Shown: piece by piece, positions 43,192 to 54,165 of the stretch
Numbering within the stretch: the stretch's first letter is position 1
Layout: each line of letters begins with the position of its first letter
NCBI GenBank assembly: GCA_021209875.1
Contig: JAGYVD010000002.1
Location: 5,890,001-5,954,000 of the forward strand
DNA length: 64,000 nt
Direction: 5' to 3'
Origin: Rosellinia necatrix
Lineage: Eukaryota > Ascomycota > Sordariomycetes > Xylariales > Xylariaceae
Program-made: the position numbers and the translations under genes
The notes under the pieces: generated by a model
Databases searched by the model: none
What the model saw: the letters and a program-made list of their open reading frames with translations, nothing else
Told to the model about the DNA's origin: nothing

Positions 43192-44039
43192 ATGGCTGCG
43201 ACCGCACCAGCGAAGCCTCAGGTTGGCATTTCGAATATCATACGGAATGCTAGAGGGGAGGTGCTTGTAGGAAAGCGGAAGGGGAGTCACGGGGCCGGTA
43301 AGCATCCCCCGTTTCACACGTTTCTACCACCACCCAAGTCAAGCCTTGTTCCCTACCCATGCACGTAATTCATGGCATGAACGGGGTAGCAAGCCATCCT
43401 GCGACGGACGGAAGAAATAGAGTCTAGGGGGAAGAATCGAGCGCTGACGGAGAGAACGTGGTCGAAAACAGGAACGTGGGCCTTCCCCGGTGGACATCTC
43501 GAGATGGGCGAGTCGTTCTTCACCTGCGCCGAGCGGGAGGGGCTCGAGGAGACCGGGCTGCACATCAGGGGGGTCAAGGTGGTCGCGACGACGAACGACG
43601 TGTTCGATGCGGCCAGCAAACATTACATCACCATTTTCGTGCTGTGCGTGTTGGAAGGGGAAGGGGACGCCGAACCTCGGGTACGTTTGCCTCTTATCTC
43701 CCTCTCTTGTTTGCCCCCCGTTTCTGTCCCATCTATACGTCATGTGGTCGCAATTATCCGGGTTTGTGGCAATCATGAACACGAGCGATGGCCGGGGGGA
43801 CGCGATGCGATGCCCTTGGGAATGGCGAGAATGCGTTTGATATACTATACTGACGCGAGATTCGCTTGTCGCAGACTATGGAACCCAATAAATGCGAGGG
43901 TTGGCACTGGATGGGCTGGAACCAGCTGCGGGAATATTGCAAACACAATGACGACGAGCAAAGCCCCGAGAAGTGTTTCCTGCCGTTGATAAACTTGGTG
44001 AAGGACTATCCGCAATTGGATCTTGCGGGCTCTTTATAG
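43192..44039 (+). CDS. Nudix hydrolase, NUDT15/MTH2-like
   Basis: Three exons (43192-43297, 43472-43680, 43875-44039) join to 159 residues. The start VGISNIIRNARGEVLVGKRKGSHGAGTWAFPGG and the complete Nudix box GGHLEMGESFFTCAEREGLEETGL are visible; the box has the pattern Gx5Ex7REUxEExGU. The tail has EGWHWMGWNQL and ends KDYPQLDLAGSL. Related proteins hydrolyse nucleoside triphosphates, including oxidised or modified ones, in the cytosol. Without removing introns the frame is broken. It lies 650 bases after another Nudix gene of a different subfamily in the same orientation; sequence differences are too great for a recent duplication. Confidence 0.93.
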
Positions 44040-45891
44040 CCCAGTGCTCAATAGTATGTCGATTAGCATCGCATACCCGACGTTAGTGGTTGGGTTGCCA
44101 ATCTTATCTACCTAGATAGTGAGGTAGTAGCAGGAATATCACTTTACTGGTTCAAAGGGGTATCTAAATCTACTGACGTATGTATCTTTACATACAAATT
44201 GTACAATGCATTGCTATTAGGAGGGGAGACTGATAGTGTGTGGTGAGTGTACCTAATTGAAGAACCCCCTGATGGAGGGGCCTAGGTCCTCTTTCTCCAC
44301 CTACTCGGCGCCACTCGGACAAGGAAGCGACTAGATCGACTAAGCCACGCTGGGTCGGGCAGGTACACTACACCATATTAGTGTATACATAAATTCTAAG
44401 CGGAGCCAAGTATCTTCCCAGCATGCTCTATTCCCTACCCTCGATATTAATTAATTGGTGGACGTTTATGTATTCTCCTGTGTTTTTATTCTTAGATGCA
44501 ACGTAGGCAATATTCATCGCATAGCGGGTGCAAATTAATAGGGGATGACGTGAAGCCCGGGGCTATAGATCTGGGTTTCTTCACTGTTTGACATTGGCAC
44601 TTATTCGAGAGTTAGGTGTTATATAAGCCCGACGCTTCAAGAAGTGATCGTGTATCACGAGAGCCGTTACAGCCCATATAAAACCGCCCCGAGCTTCACG
44701 TGATTACTAGTTATGTATAGAGATCGCCTGAATGCTCAGAGTGGTGGATTTTATGGATATGTACTTAGGTACACACTGCCTACTACTTGACAACTGCATA
44801 CTACCCAAGCAATGCACTGTAACTAGGCGTGCTCGGTACCTGCACGTAGTGTAGATATATAGGTGCCGGTAATTAGTTAGTTCCAGATAGTTCCCGCAGA
44901 TCATGATCTGATAGACCGTGACGAATGGTCAGACATCCTGATACCCATACTCAACCGACTAAGTCGAGGAAAGTTTCAAGCGAATTCCGAATTTCCTATG
45001 CACACATTATGCTGAATAGGCCGAATATGCTTATTTGACACTCGACAAAGGGTGCAGAAACCGCGCGTCGACGAGCGAGACAAACTTCGCGTGAAGGTTT
45101 TCCTCTTATACCTGGCAGGCATGCAGGGATAGGATGGCCGAACCAGGGACGTGAAAGGAAGGCAATTTATTTATTTTCAGCCACGTCCAACGCAGAATGA
45201 AAGCCAATAGTGATGTCCCTACCCGCTGTACATGCACACTACACACTGGCTGTACATGCCCACTACTACCCACCTAGTATCCATCGGAAGGATGACAACA
45301 AAACCATAGAGGGCAAGTCAACCACACACACACACACACACACACAGACGATCGCATGTTTCAAGGTCCCTGAACAGGGGGCGAGAAAGGGCGAGACAAG
45401 TGAACAACCAACCGGCAAACTGTGCCGATGCCCTCGTCGCAGATCCGGCCAGACTAATTGGAAACCCCAAAACCGTCATGTAATCAAGCAGTCGAGATTA
45501 GGTGCCCAGGAGGCCCTGGGCTTGCATCGAACAACCAAACACGTCGATGCCGTATAACCGACAAACTTACACGACAAGAGTTATATCTCGGGAGTATATG
45601 GATAGCAACAACTCTCTGCCATGCAAACTTGACTGGTTACCTACGTCATCTTCCCTCTTGGTATTCACCAAACAAACAATGTAGATTCCAAGTCGCTGAC
45701 ACAACGGGGTAATTCATTCATACATTCATTCATTCATTCGACTCTTTTAATCATCTGTTCCCCTGTCTCGTCACTGCCCCTTTGTTCGGCCCAATTGCGC
45801 GCTCTTGTTGATTTTTTTTTTTTTTTTTGGCTCCTATGCCAGCTTCCATTCCCTCGCTGCTACTTGTTCACACTGATTCCGGCGATCCAAG
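44040..45891. other. Intergenic region with simple repeats
   Basis: 1.85 kb with a (CA)n run at about 45321-45346, an ATTC repeat at about 45714-45739 and a T17 run at 45813-45829. No gene is supported. Confidence 0.6.
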
Positions 45892-47253
45892 ATGAGCGAC
45901 TTTGTGAAAGCGCCGCCTCCTCTGAAACGCAGTCGCTTCGCGTTTTTGAAGACCAAACGCGCGATCGCCGTATTGACCGCACTTGTAATTGTGTCGGTCG
46001 TACTCGTTGGTAAATATGACACTTCATTGAAGTCTTTTTGCTTTTTCTTTCTCCAGCACTGTAAATCCACTGACACGTGTGAATCAGTTCTGGGCGCAAC
46101 CAATGAGCTCACGCCTCATAGTGTCAGTCATGATAGTAGCGTGGCGGATAGCATAGGCAGCAATGCTAGCGACGGAAATAGTGTTAGCAATAGTGGCGGC
46201 GCTGTTGGCAACACTGGTGGTGGTAATAGTGATACGATCACTGGCGGCAGTAATAACAGCACCAATAGCAATATCGACGACGATACCAAGGGCGATACCA
46301 AGGGCGACGACACGGACAGCAAGGACGACAACAAAGATGACAAGGGTGACAGTAAGGGCGACACTAAAGGCGGCAGCGAAGGAGATGGCAAGGATGATGG
46401 CAAAGACGATGACAGCAGCAGTGGAGGAGACCCGACAATAAAGCCCGGTACCTGGAAGCCTACCAACTCGAGCAGCATCGCGAGCGGCACGCCGCTACGG
46501 ATCATGTGCCTGGGCGCGTCCATCGTCCGCGGCGAGGTATCCTCCGACAGCAACGGGTTCCGGAAGACGCTGCGGGCGGACCTCGCGGCGCTGGGGGCGC
46601 CCGTCAACATGGTGGGCTCGCAGCGGTACGGGACGATGCCGGACAACGACTTCGAGGCGTACGGCGGGAACCGGGTGAAGCAGATCCACGAGCACGCGAA
46701 GGGCGTGGTGCCGGCGCAGCGGCCGAACGTGTTCGTCATCAACGTCGGCACCAACAACGTGCTGCAACGGCGGGACACGGACGTGGCCGGCGCGCACATG
46801 GAGGCCTTCATCGACTACCTGCTCGCGACGTCGCCGCGGTCGACCGTCGTGCTCAGCACGCTGCTGACCAACACGGTGCCGAACCGCGAGCCGCTGATCC
46901 TCGACATCAACGCGCAGTTCCGCGCGCTGTTCGCCCGCAAGTACGAGAAGAAGGCCGTCGTGCTGGCGGAGCTGCACCCCTACGCCGGCCTGCCCGGCCG
47001 CCCCGAGACCGGCGACATCAGCGGCGACGGCTCCCACCCCACCGACCGCGGCTACGAGATCATGGGCCACCTCCTCGCCGAGGCCATCCAGTACGCCGAC
47101 ACCAAGGGCTACCTGCGCTGGCCGGAGAATGGGCTCGCGTACGATGGTGAGATCGGCCGTCTCGACGAGGAGGTGCCCTCGCCGCCGGAAGAAACCCCGT
47201 CGGCTAGCGGCAACGACGCTTCTACGACGGATGCAGCCGCCGCTACAACGTAA
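45892..47253 (+). CDS. Membrane-anchored SGNH/GDSL-type esterase
   Basis: A 453-residue frame with three parts. Residues 1-22 are a basic cytosolic tail and 23-40 a single transmembrane segment, so a type II membrane protein is likely. Residues 75-200 are low-complexity, first Ser/Asn/Gly-rich, then tandem Asp-Lys-Gly units. An SGNH hydrolase domain follows with catalytic Ser210 in LGASIVRG, the Asn of VGTNNV and Asp379/His382 in DGSHPTD. The domain resembles CE3-like acetyl esterases acting on cell-wall or plant polysaccharides; the substrate is unknown. An intron-like GT..AG stretch (46010-46056) is present, but removing it would break the frame, so I keep it. GC rises steeply from about 46480. 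Confidence 0.88.
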   Translation: MSDFVKAPPPLKRSRFAFLKTKRAIAVLTALVIVSVVLVGKYDTSLKSFCFFFLQHCKSTDTCESVLGATNELTPHSVSHDSSVADSIGSNASDGNSVSNSGGAVGNTGGGNSDTITGGSNNSTNSNIDDDTKGDTKGDDTDSKDDNKDDKGDSKGDTKGGSEGDGKDDGKDDDSSSGGDPTIKPGTWKPTNSSSIASGTPLRIMCLGASIVRGEVSSDSNGFRKTLRADLAALGAPVNMVGSQRYGTMPDNDFEAYGGNRVKQIHEHAKGVVPAQRPNVFVINVGTNNVLQRRDTDVAGAHMEAFIDYLLATSPRSTVVLSTLLTNTVPNREPLILDINAQFRALFARKYEKKAVVLAELHPYAGLPGRPETGDISGDGSHPTDRGYEIMGHLLAEAIQYADTKGYLRWPENGLAYDGEIGRLDEEVPSPPEETPSASGNDASTTDAAAATT

Positions 47254-47669
47254 AAACATAGAATAAACGGGAAAAAAAAAAAAAAACCATATATACCATC
47301 AAGCATGGTATACCGGTGTGGGATAAACGGCTCGGACTTGGGTATTGGTATTGGAAAGAACAGGGTTTTGGTTTCTTCGGAGAACGGTTACCGCATTGTG
47401 GCGACATCGCGAGACTAATAAACCCTCCGCTCTATATATACATATACTATGGTAATTCTCCGAAGGGATCGGTTGCGTGGGTCGGCAAGGCATCTATCTC
47501 ACTCTTGTGTGTAATAGGGTGCATTATAGACATTCGGGTATTCCAACAGCATAGATGCATCGAGCCTACGGAAGGGCCTAGGCCATGGAGATTAATAGGT
47601 CAACAACAAATATTGTTCTTTCTCCCTCCCTCTTGTCTTTCTTCTCTGTACTATTTCTATGTACTACTA

Positions 47670-47701
<32 letters not shown>

Positions 47702-47705
47702 ACTA
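47254..47705. other. Convergent 3' region with trinucleotide repeat
   Basis: It lies between the SGNH esterase and the DapA-family gene. A poly-A run at about 47272-47286 and an (ACT)n/(GCT)n microsatellite at 47660-47708 occur here. Confidence 0.6.
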
Positions 47706-47708
47706 CTA
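47660..47708 (+). repeat. (TAC)n/(TGC)n microsatellite
   Basis: About eight TAC units, then about five TGC units, then TAC again, just after the DapA-family stop codon. Confidence 0.93.
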
Positions 47709-48653
47709 CCTCAAGCTCTCTTCTATCTTGGCCAACTCGGCCATCTGTGCGACGACATCCTGCTTAGCGGCCTCGGTCGGCTCGATATAAGGGCGGCGGG
47801 GCCGCAGCTTCGCCTCGGCACCCTCGATGCCGGCAGCCTTGGCGGTGTGGACGGCGGCGGCGTATTTGGTGGCAGCGATGCCGGACTTGCAGGGCTGCTC
47901 GGCGAGGGCGGCCTTCTGGTGTAAGTCGAGGGCCTCGGCGTGGCGGCCCTGGCGGTAGAGGTCGTAGATACGGACGAGGGTGCGCGGGAAGACGTTGGCG
48001 AAGGCGGCGATGCAGCCGGCGGAGCCGGAGCTCAGGCCGCCGACGAGGAAGTCGGACTGGCCGCCGAAGGTGGCGAAGCGGTCGGGGGGCAGCTCGGCGG
48101 CGAGGCGGGTGATCTTGGCGACGGAGCCGCAGGTCAGCTTGACGCCGACGACGTTGTCGTGGCGGCGGGCGAGGCGGGCGACGGCGGCCGAGTCGAGGTC
48201 GACGCCGTTGCACACGCCGGGGAAGTTGTACACGACGACGGGCAAGGGGCTGCGCGCGGCCACCTCGGCGTAGAAGCCGTCGATGACGGCCGGGGTGGTG
48301 GCCTTGCCGAAGTACGCCGGCGGCAGCACCAGCGCGTAGTCCGCGCCGGCCTCGGCGGCGTCCCCGACGAACTCCAGTACCTGCCGCGTCGAGTGCCCGC
48401 CCACGCCGGCCATCAGCGGGAACCCCGGCCCGCACGCGGCCCGCGCCACCTCCACCAGCTGCCTGCGCTCCTCGCGCGTCAGCAGGAACGTCTCGGCGTT
48501 CGTGCCCAGGATCACGAGCCCCGCGAGCCCCGTCCGCGACAGGTACGCGTAGTACTTGGCCTGGTCGGACGGCAGGAGCGTGTCCGTCTCCGGGTCGAAG
48601 AAGGTGATGGCGGGCGCCCAGATGCCGCTGGGTGGTACCTTGGAGGGGGACAT
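47706..48653 (-). CDS. DapA-family class I aldolase/lyase
   Basis: A single-exon 315-residue TIM-barrel protein of the dihydrodipicolinate synthase family. Lys172 in GVKLTCGS is the Schiff-base lysine and Tyr142 in VVYNFPG the partner tyrosine; GTNAETFLLTREER holds the substrate-binding loop. Fungi make lysine by another route, so this is not lysine biosynthesis. Fungal relatives include 4-hydroxy-2-oxoglutarate aldolases and the L-threo-3-deoxy-hexulosonate aldolase of galacturonate breakdown; I cannot decide between them. No other galacturonate gene is nearby. The gene is very GC-rich throughout. Confidence 0.92.
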   Translation of the reverse strand: MSPSKVPPSGIWAPAITFFDPETDTLLPSDQAKYYAYLSRTGLAGLVILGTNAETFLLTREERRQLVEVARAACGPGFPLMAGVGGHSTRQVLEFVGDAAEAGADYALVLPPAYFGKATTPAVIDGFYAEVAARSPLPVVVYNFPGVCNGVDLDSAAVARLARRHDNVVGVKLTCGSVAKITRLAAELPPDRFATFGGQSDFLVGGLSSGSAGCIAAFANVFPRTLVRIYDLYRQGRHAEALDLHQKAALAEQPCKSGIAATKYAAAVHTAKAAGIEGAEAKLRPRRPYIEPTEAAKQDVVAQMAELAKIEESLR

Positions 48654-49808
48654 GGTTGTGGTGAAGGAGAGGGAGGGTAGGACGGGGTGGGAAGATGGGA
48701 GATAAATATAGAAAGCAGAAAGAAGAAAGAAGAAGAAAAAAAAGAATCTATGTATAGTTATATTTCTTTCTTTTTTTTATTATTTTATTTTACACAAGGC
48801 GGAATACTTTGTTCTTCCAAAGCCATAAATCCAACGGTCGACCGATGGCAGGCCTTATGTATACTTTTGTCGACCCGTTCGATCGCGACATGGCTCGGGG
48901 GAGATGAGCCCGATCTCGCTGTGTCGGAGAGTTGTCCCGCACCAGACTCGGACCCCCATCCGAAGTAACGACTTTTATGTTTTCTCTCGTCACAAAGCTC
49001 TTTGTTACCTACCTCGTACTGATCTCCATCTGCTTCATGTTTAGGGTGACGTGAGGCAATGCTGTATTACTTGAGGCGAACGGAGAGACGGGACACCCAG
49101 CTACTACCACCTATTAGATAGAATAAGTGATAGTACAATAATGCAATAATGAATAAGGTAGTTATAATACCTAGGTAATATCCAGCACCTGCTTAGTGCG
49201 CCTGTCCATCCTATCAAAACTACCTGCCAGGTATCTACCTACCTACCTACATACCTAGGTAGGTAGTTATTCATTCAATATTCAATATGCATGCCTATGT
49301 ATACCTACCTAGGTACAGCTAGGCACAAGGTAACCTTAATATATAGCCCGTTACCTCTATGAGGTAAAGATTATGACAGGAGAAGCAAGTCGCCGTAAGC
49401 GGTAAGAGGGGTAGGTGGTATGGCAGGAGTCATCTGGGCGATCTACATAGGTAGTAGTTATGTACAGGCAATGTCAGGTATGCAGACTTCGCTGTGGGGC
49501 ACGCCTGCCGGTTACAACCCCGAGCCTGGAATCCTCCTTCGCATCTCGCGCTGTATCCTGTATCTCCGGGCCGCGGCTTACGCCATTCCACCTCGCGAAC
49601 GCCTGTGAACGAGCTGCTTGTTTGAAAGCACAGAACATGCGGTAAGGAAGTTGGCATGCGATTGACAACCCGTGGCGTTCTCTCACACACACCATCCAGC
49701 TCGACCCGGTAACCAGTTTTTCCCGCTTCCCGACAAACCGAACGATGACGCCACCTCAACTCGTGTGTCCCCGACTGGCCAACCCGCGCCGTCAACGCTG
49801 CCGTTGCC
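48654..49808. other. Divergent intergenic region with TACCTAGGTA repeats
   Basis: 1.15 kb between the starts of the DapA-family gene and the RTC1 gene. TACCTACC/AGGTAGG repeats lie at 49150-49320. No gene is supported. Confidence 0.6.
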
Positions 49809-52800
49809 ATGTATAATCAAGGCAAGATCATAAAAAGGCTTCTGGGCCGTCCGAACACCGACATCCCCGTCGATGCGGGCCTCGACGCCACGAGCGCTGC
49901 CAACCCCCAGACGTACCGTCCGAAAGAATCGCAAAACGCCGTCTACCCCTCGTCCGTCCCGGTCGCCTGTGTCGACCGGTCGCCCGACGGTCGCATTGCC
50001 GTTCTGGGAGGCCGACACGTGCTCAAGACCATCCATATAGATGGGCTGGATATCAAGGAAGGCATCGATGTGCGAGCGGCCATCACCTCTCAGTATGCGA
50101 ACAAAGCGGGTGCTGCAAGCCTTGCCTCGGAGCAGCTGTCGATCAAGGACGCCAAGGTTGCTTCTCAACATGGTGCCGAGCCCACCATTTTCACCGCATG
50201 CGCCAATGGCAAGGTCTTCATGTATGATGTCAACCGCTTAGCCTCAGGCTTGGGCCTCGATTTCATACAGTCGTCCGAAGGATCGCGACAGGTCAACAAG
50301 CTTGACTTTAACCCGCACAGGGGTACCTGGCTGTTGGCTGGTGGCCAGGATGGCGTGGTGCGCTGCTTTGATGTCGGGGCGCCTGTCCAGGGGCGCAATG
50401 GCCCGACTTTCCGGACATTCCTATCCCTGCGCGGCAACGACGACGGCATTCGCGACCTCAAATGGGCGCCTAATGATGGCATGATGTTTGCTTGTGGAAC
50501 GGAATCGGGTGCTATACTGAAATGGGATATCCGGAGGCCTACCCAGCCCCTGCTCAAGATCAATGCCCACGATCCCCAGAAGGGTGTCTCTTCGATATCA
50601 TGGCACCCTGACGGCGATCACCTCATCAGCTCGGGACTCGATGGGAAGTGCTACGTGTGGGATTTGTCTAAAAACGCCGAGAAGAGGCAGAAGGCGAAAT
50701 GGACCATTAATGCCCCGGCACCCGTGGCGGCTGTCTCGTGGCGGCCTGGGCTGTGGTCTGCTACCGCACGGGGACGACGAGCCGCCCAGGTCGCCGTGAC
50801 CTATGACGACAGTAGCAATCAGAAGAGCGGCATCAGCTCTGTGCACATCTGGGATTTTGCGCGCCCCACCATGCCCTACAAAGAGATTGAGATGTTTGAA
50901 GCCTCGCCGACCGCCCTACTCTGGCATTCTCAAGACTTGCTCTGGGCTGTCGGCCGACACGGCTTTACGCAATGCGATGTTGCCTTTGCTCCTAAAGTAA
51001 TGGATCGTCGTCCTCTTTCAAGCCTCGACTTTTCCCCTCGCGGGGAAGTCCTCATGGTTCTCGAGGAGAGAAATCAGATAGCAAGACCACGGGGCACGGT
51101 AAAACCCCATAGTATAGCTCCAACCCCTTCAGTCAGCTCTAGTCCAAGTGGCCAAATGCTCAGCTTCAGCCGTAGCGACTCCGAAGAAGATGTCATTGGC
51201 AGCTTCCTAGGCCCAAAGCGCCAGTTAGGTGGCAAGCGAAGAAGTGCGCACCGGGCAGGGCCATCGCTCAGTACCACTCCACCTTCAGGTTCCGGCGCGG
51301 AAGACCAAGTCATCTCACTGGAGCACGCAATTAAGTTAACTGTACCCTTCAAGACACAACAAGTCATGGCTATTGGACGTGTCCCCGCCAGTACCAAAGT
51401 CGACACGTACCATTTCCTCTCACAGCAGTATCTTGAAATCCTCGGCAAAGATCTTCCACGGTCTGAAAATACAGGGCCCCTCGATGAGAGAATTTTGGGG
51501 ATCATGAGTAAATATGCACGGGTTGCCGAAAGCGTGAGCCAGTTTCGTCTAGCGCAAACATGGCGTATATTGTCCTATGCTATGAACTTGCTTCTAACTA
51601 GCAGGTCGAAATATCATCTTGAGTGTCGTCTCACTAATACAGAGGGAAACAGCTCCCCCGAACGTCGGGACCACGATGCTAGACCCTTGCCTTTAACGAT
51701 TCACTCTTCTTCATCTTCTCAACTTCGAGATAGCGGGGAAGAAACCCCGAGACGACTCACATCTATACCATCTACAGAATCCCGTTCAACTCCCGGCAAG
51801 TTACGTCTTGTCGAAGAGGTTGACAGCGATTCCGGTGTGCCCACCCCGCTTGCTCGGCCGGTCGAAGACAACAGCTCCGAGGTCGAGGGAACCAGCACCG
51901 CAAAAAGATTAACTCCAGTTCATGAGGTAGAGAGTTTCTCTTTACCGCCAGCCGTTCACCCAGGGGGACTTAGTCCTCGCCGGCGACTTGATTCTACTTC
52001 ATTGTCTATAGTAAGTCAGGACAGTCAGATATCCAGCACGGAAGGCTATGATTTTTATGATGTAAAGGCTGTCGAGACCCTACCGATTGCCATCAATCCG
52101 CCCAAGAAAGAACCGCTAAGGATCGATCCTATGGAACCGAGGTCGCCTAATAGTCGCCGAAAACCGGGAGTGAGACTCGATTCGGATGAAAGTTTTAGCC
52201 AAATGTTCTCACTGTCGGATACAAGTCGCCAGGCTTCCCTAGTTGGGACGTCGTCAAAGGGAAGTGTACAACAAACGGCAAGCCCACTCCCCCGAAAGGA
52301 CTCGAATGATGCAGATAGCGAACATGAATTTGCTAGCAGAATTCGGGGCAAGCAGATTCAGGACTCTCCCAGGCCTCACGATTCGCCACTACCACAACCC
52401 TTTCAGAGATACGGGTCAGATCTAACAGAAGATTTTATGATCTCTCAGGCGACCACTGATACCTTTGAGAGCGGCTCCGCTGATTTTGAGATGCATCAAC
52501 ACCCTGCAGAGGTCAAACCCAGCTTACCGGCTATGCATAGTACAGCGTCTCAGTCCAGTAAAACTGCTCCTCAGCCACGAGATCACAAGTCACCTACCAC
52601 CACGGAAACCGATTTTTTACCTTGGGACGGTGATCCTTCTTACCCGTACCCAATTAACTCCGGCTTGGGCCCTAGGAATAGGCAATCGCCAATCAAACCA
52701 TATGAAATACTGGCACAGGCTGTTGCATTCGAAAGCAGGCGCTCGGCTCTCAACGCCTCTGCTATGGTACTCTTGCTGAAGCCTCTCATGCCTGACAATA

Positions 52801-53750
52801 TCATTGACTCGCACCAAGCTGCTGCTATATTGCGGCAATATCACCAACGTTTAATGAACATGAAGCTTTTCGTCGAGGCCGCAATGCTGCGGAACCTATG
52901 CCTACGTGGCTGGCCTTCCGGCATGGAGTTTTGGGGCGAGAACTACAGTGCCATCTTTCGCCCGGCTCAGGAACGGGTTGTAGGCGGGTTTTCATGCGCA
53001 CAGTGCCACAAACCTCGAGAGATCAGCCGTTCTTCATCCGAAGGCTCGGAAATTTGGAGATGCGAGCGCTGCCGTGCGCTCGTAGCGCCGTGCGCGGTCT
53101 GTGGACACAGAGAGGCGGCTTCAGAGTCGACGTCAGTCACTCTTGATGTAGGATTGGCCTCGGCGTCGACCCAATCGGAGGATTCGATTCTCTCCACTTG
53201 GTGGTATTGCCCTGGTTGTTCGCATGGCGGCCATGCGAATTGTCTCCAGGACTGGCACGCACCCGTCATATCCTCGCAACCAAGCGAGCACCACGAAACT
53301 ACTAGGATAGAGCTATTCGAGGATGACTCGCCGCATACGAACAGCGACGGCTGTTGCCCCTTTGATGGCTGCGGCCACGCTTGCCTTCCCGGGAGATGGC
53401 GCAATGAAAGCACCACAGCACGAAGTGAAGAGCTGGGGCGAGCTGTGCGAGAGCAGTACCGTGGCGTGATCACCGATCTTAAGAAGGTCGACAGCAGACA
53501 CAAGCTAACCAGGGAGGCATCGGCCATTTCCACACCTGCGGGTAGCGTGAGAGGGGATAATCTCGAAATTCCGCAAAGCCGAGCGGTAGAGACCGTTCGT
53601 GAAGTTCTAGCCAATACTAGTCACGACAAGAACGACAAGCCCGGCGGTCTTATGAGCATTCTGAGCTCTAGTCCTGGGCGTGGCGGTAGTTTTGCGACTG
53701 GCGGTGGGGTTGAGAGAGAACGCAGAAAGAGCGTCAAGTTCGCTGGGTAG
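49809..53750 (+). CDS. RTC1: RTC1/WDR24-like WD40 protein of the SEA (GATOR2) complex
   Basis: A single exon of 1313 residues. The N-terminal 440 residues are WD40 repeats, with typical endings such as VFMYDVNR, VRCFDVG, ILKWDIRR and CYVWDLSK. A long Ser/Pro-rich disordered region follows. A helical segment KPYEILAQAVAFESRRSALNA precedes a C-terminal RING-like zinc region with paired Cys/His (CAQCHKPRE, CERC, CAVCGH, WWYCPGCSHGGHANCLQDWH, CCPFDGCGHAC). This order is that of yeast Rtc1/Sea2 and animal WDR24, which regulate TORC1 from the vacuole membrane. The start MYNQGKIIKRLLGR is typical of filamentous fungal copies. Confidence 0.93.
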   Translation: MYNQGKIIKRLLGRPNTDIPVDAGLDATSAANPQTYRPKESQNAVYPSSVPVACVDRSPDGRIAVLGGRHVLKTIHIDGLDIKEGIDVRAAITSQYANKAGAASLASEQLSIKDAKVASQHGAEPTIFTACANGKVFMYDVNRLASGLGLDFIQSSEGSRQVNKLDFNPHRGTWLLAGGQDGVVRCFDVGAPVQGRNGPTFRTFLSLRGNDDGIRDLKWAPNDGMMFACGTESGAILKWDIRRPTQPLLKINAHDPQKGVSSISWHPDGDHLISSGLDGKCYVWDLSKNAEKRQKAKWTINAPAPVAAVSWRPGLWSATARGRRAAQVAVTYDDSSNQKSGISSVHIWDFARPTMPYKEIEMFEASPTALLWHSQDLLWAVGRHGFTQCDVAFAPKVMDRRPLSSLDFSPRGEVLMVLEERNQIARPRGTVKPHSIAPTPSVSSSPSGQMLSFSRSDSEEDVIGSFLGPKRQLGGKRRSAHRAGPSLSTTPPSGSGAEDQVISLEHAIKLTVPFKTQQVMAIGRVPASTKVDTYHFLSQQYLEILGKDLPRSENTGPLDERILGIMSKYARVAESVSQFRLAQTWRILSYAMNLLLTSRSKYHLECRLTNTEGNSSPERRDHDARPLPLTIHSSSSSQLRDSGEETPRRLTSIPSTESRSTPGKLRLVEEVDSDSGVPTPLARPVEDNSSEVEGTSTAKRLTPVHEVESFSLPPAVHPGGLSPRRRLDSTSLSIVSQDSQISSTEGYDFYDVKAVETLPIAINPPKKEPLRIDPMEPRSPNSRRKPGVRLDSDESFSQMFSLSDTSRQASLVGTSSKGSVQQTASPLPRKDSNDADSEHEFASRIRGKQIQDSPRPHDSPLPQPFQRYGSDLTEDFMISQATTDTFESGSADFEMHQHPAEVKPSLPAMHSTASQSSKTAPQPRDHKSPTTTETDFLPWDGDPSYPYPINSGLGPRNRQSPIKPYEILAQAVAFESRRSALNASAMVLLLKPLMPDNIIDSHQAAAILRQYHQRLMNMKLFVEAAMLRNLCLRGWPSGMEFWGENYSAIFRPAQERVVGGFSCAQCHKPREISRSSSEGSEIWRCERCRALVAPCAVCGHREAASESTSVTLDVGLASASTQSEDSILSTWWYCPGCSHGGHANCLQDWHAPVISSQPSEHHETTRIELFEDDSPHTNSDGCCPFDGCGHACLPGRWRNESTTARSEELGRAVREQYRGVITDLKKVDSRHKLTREASAISTPAGSVRGDNLEIPQSRAVETVREVLANTSHDKNDKPGGLMSILSSSPGRGGSFATGGGVERERRKSVKFAG

Positions 53751-54165
53751 TGACCGCGTATTTTTTTTGCTCTGGGTAATTCAAGGATACTGAGAACAGA
53801 TTCAATTTGGATGCATGCGACTGTGGCCTCGAGATGGTCATGCTCTTTGATACCCCTCCTCGCCGGCAAGATGGCATGATGCATTTTTTGTATAAACTAT
53901 ATAGCTCAATAGGCTTATTTATAAATTTAATGTCTCATTCTGTAAAGTGTCAGGTGTCGGATGTCTCGTCCTTTTTTTTTCTTTCTCAATAGAACACTTG
54001 TGACGACCCAGGGTGTCGCAAGGCACAAGTTCTCCTCACGAGTTCATCAATCCATACCTGGTCTAAGCCACTCGTTTGCCATCACATCACATATATACCG
54101 GGGAAAAAAAAAAAAGAAGGAAACGAAGAAGGGTTAAAAAAAAAAAAAAAGAAACTGGACAAAGA
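53751..54165. other. Intergenic region with poly-A tracts
   Basis: 3' flank of RTC1, then A12 and A15-type runs at about 54104-54150 just before the deaminase remnant. Confidence 0.6.

Noticed and set aside
46010..46056. Intron-like GTAAAT..TTTCTCCAG stretch in the SGNH esterase gene
   Set aside because: Its 47-nt removal shifts the frame and meets a stop codon after two residues; the unspliced frame keeps the whole esterase domain.
46495..47259. 254-codon antisense frame opposite the SGNH esterase
   Set aside because: Another shadow in a GC-rich block, rich in Arg/Val/Gly with no domain.
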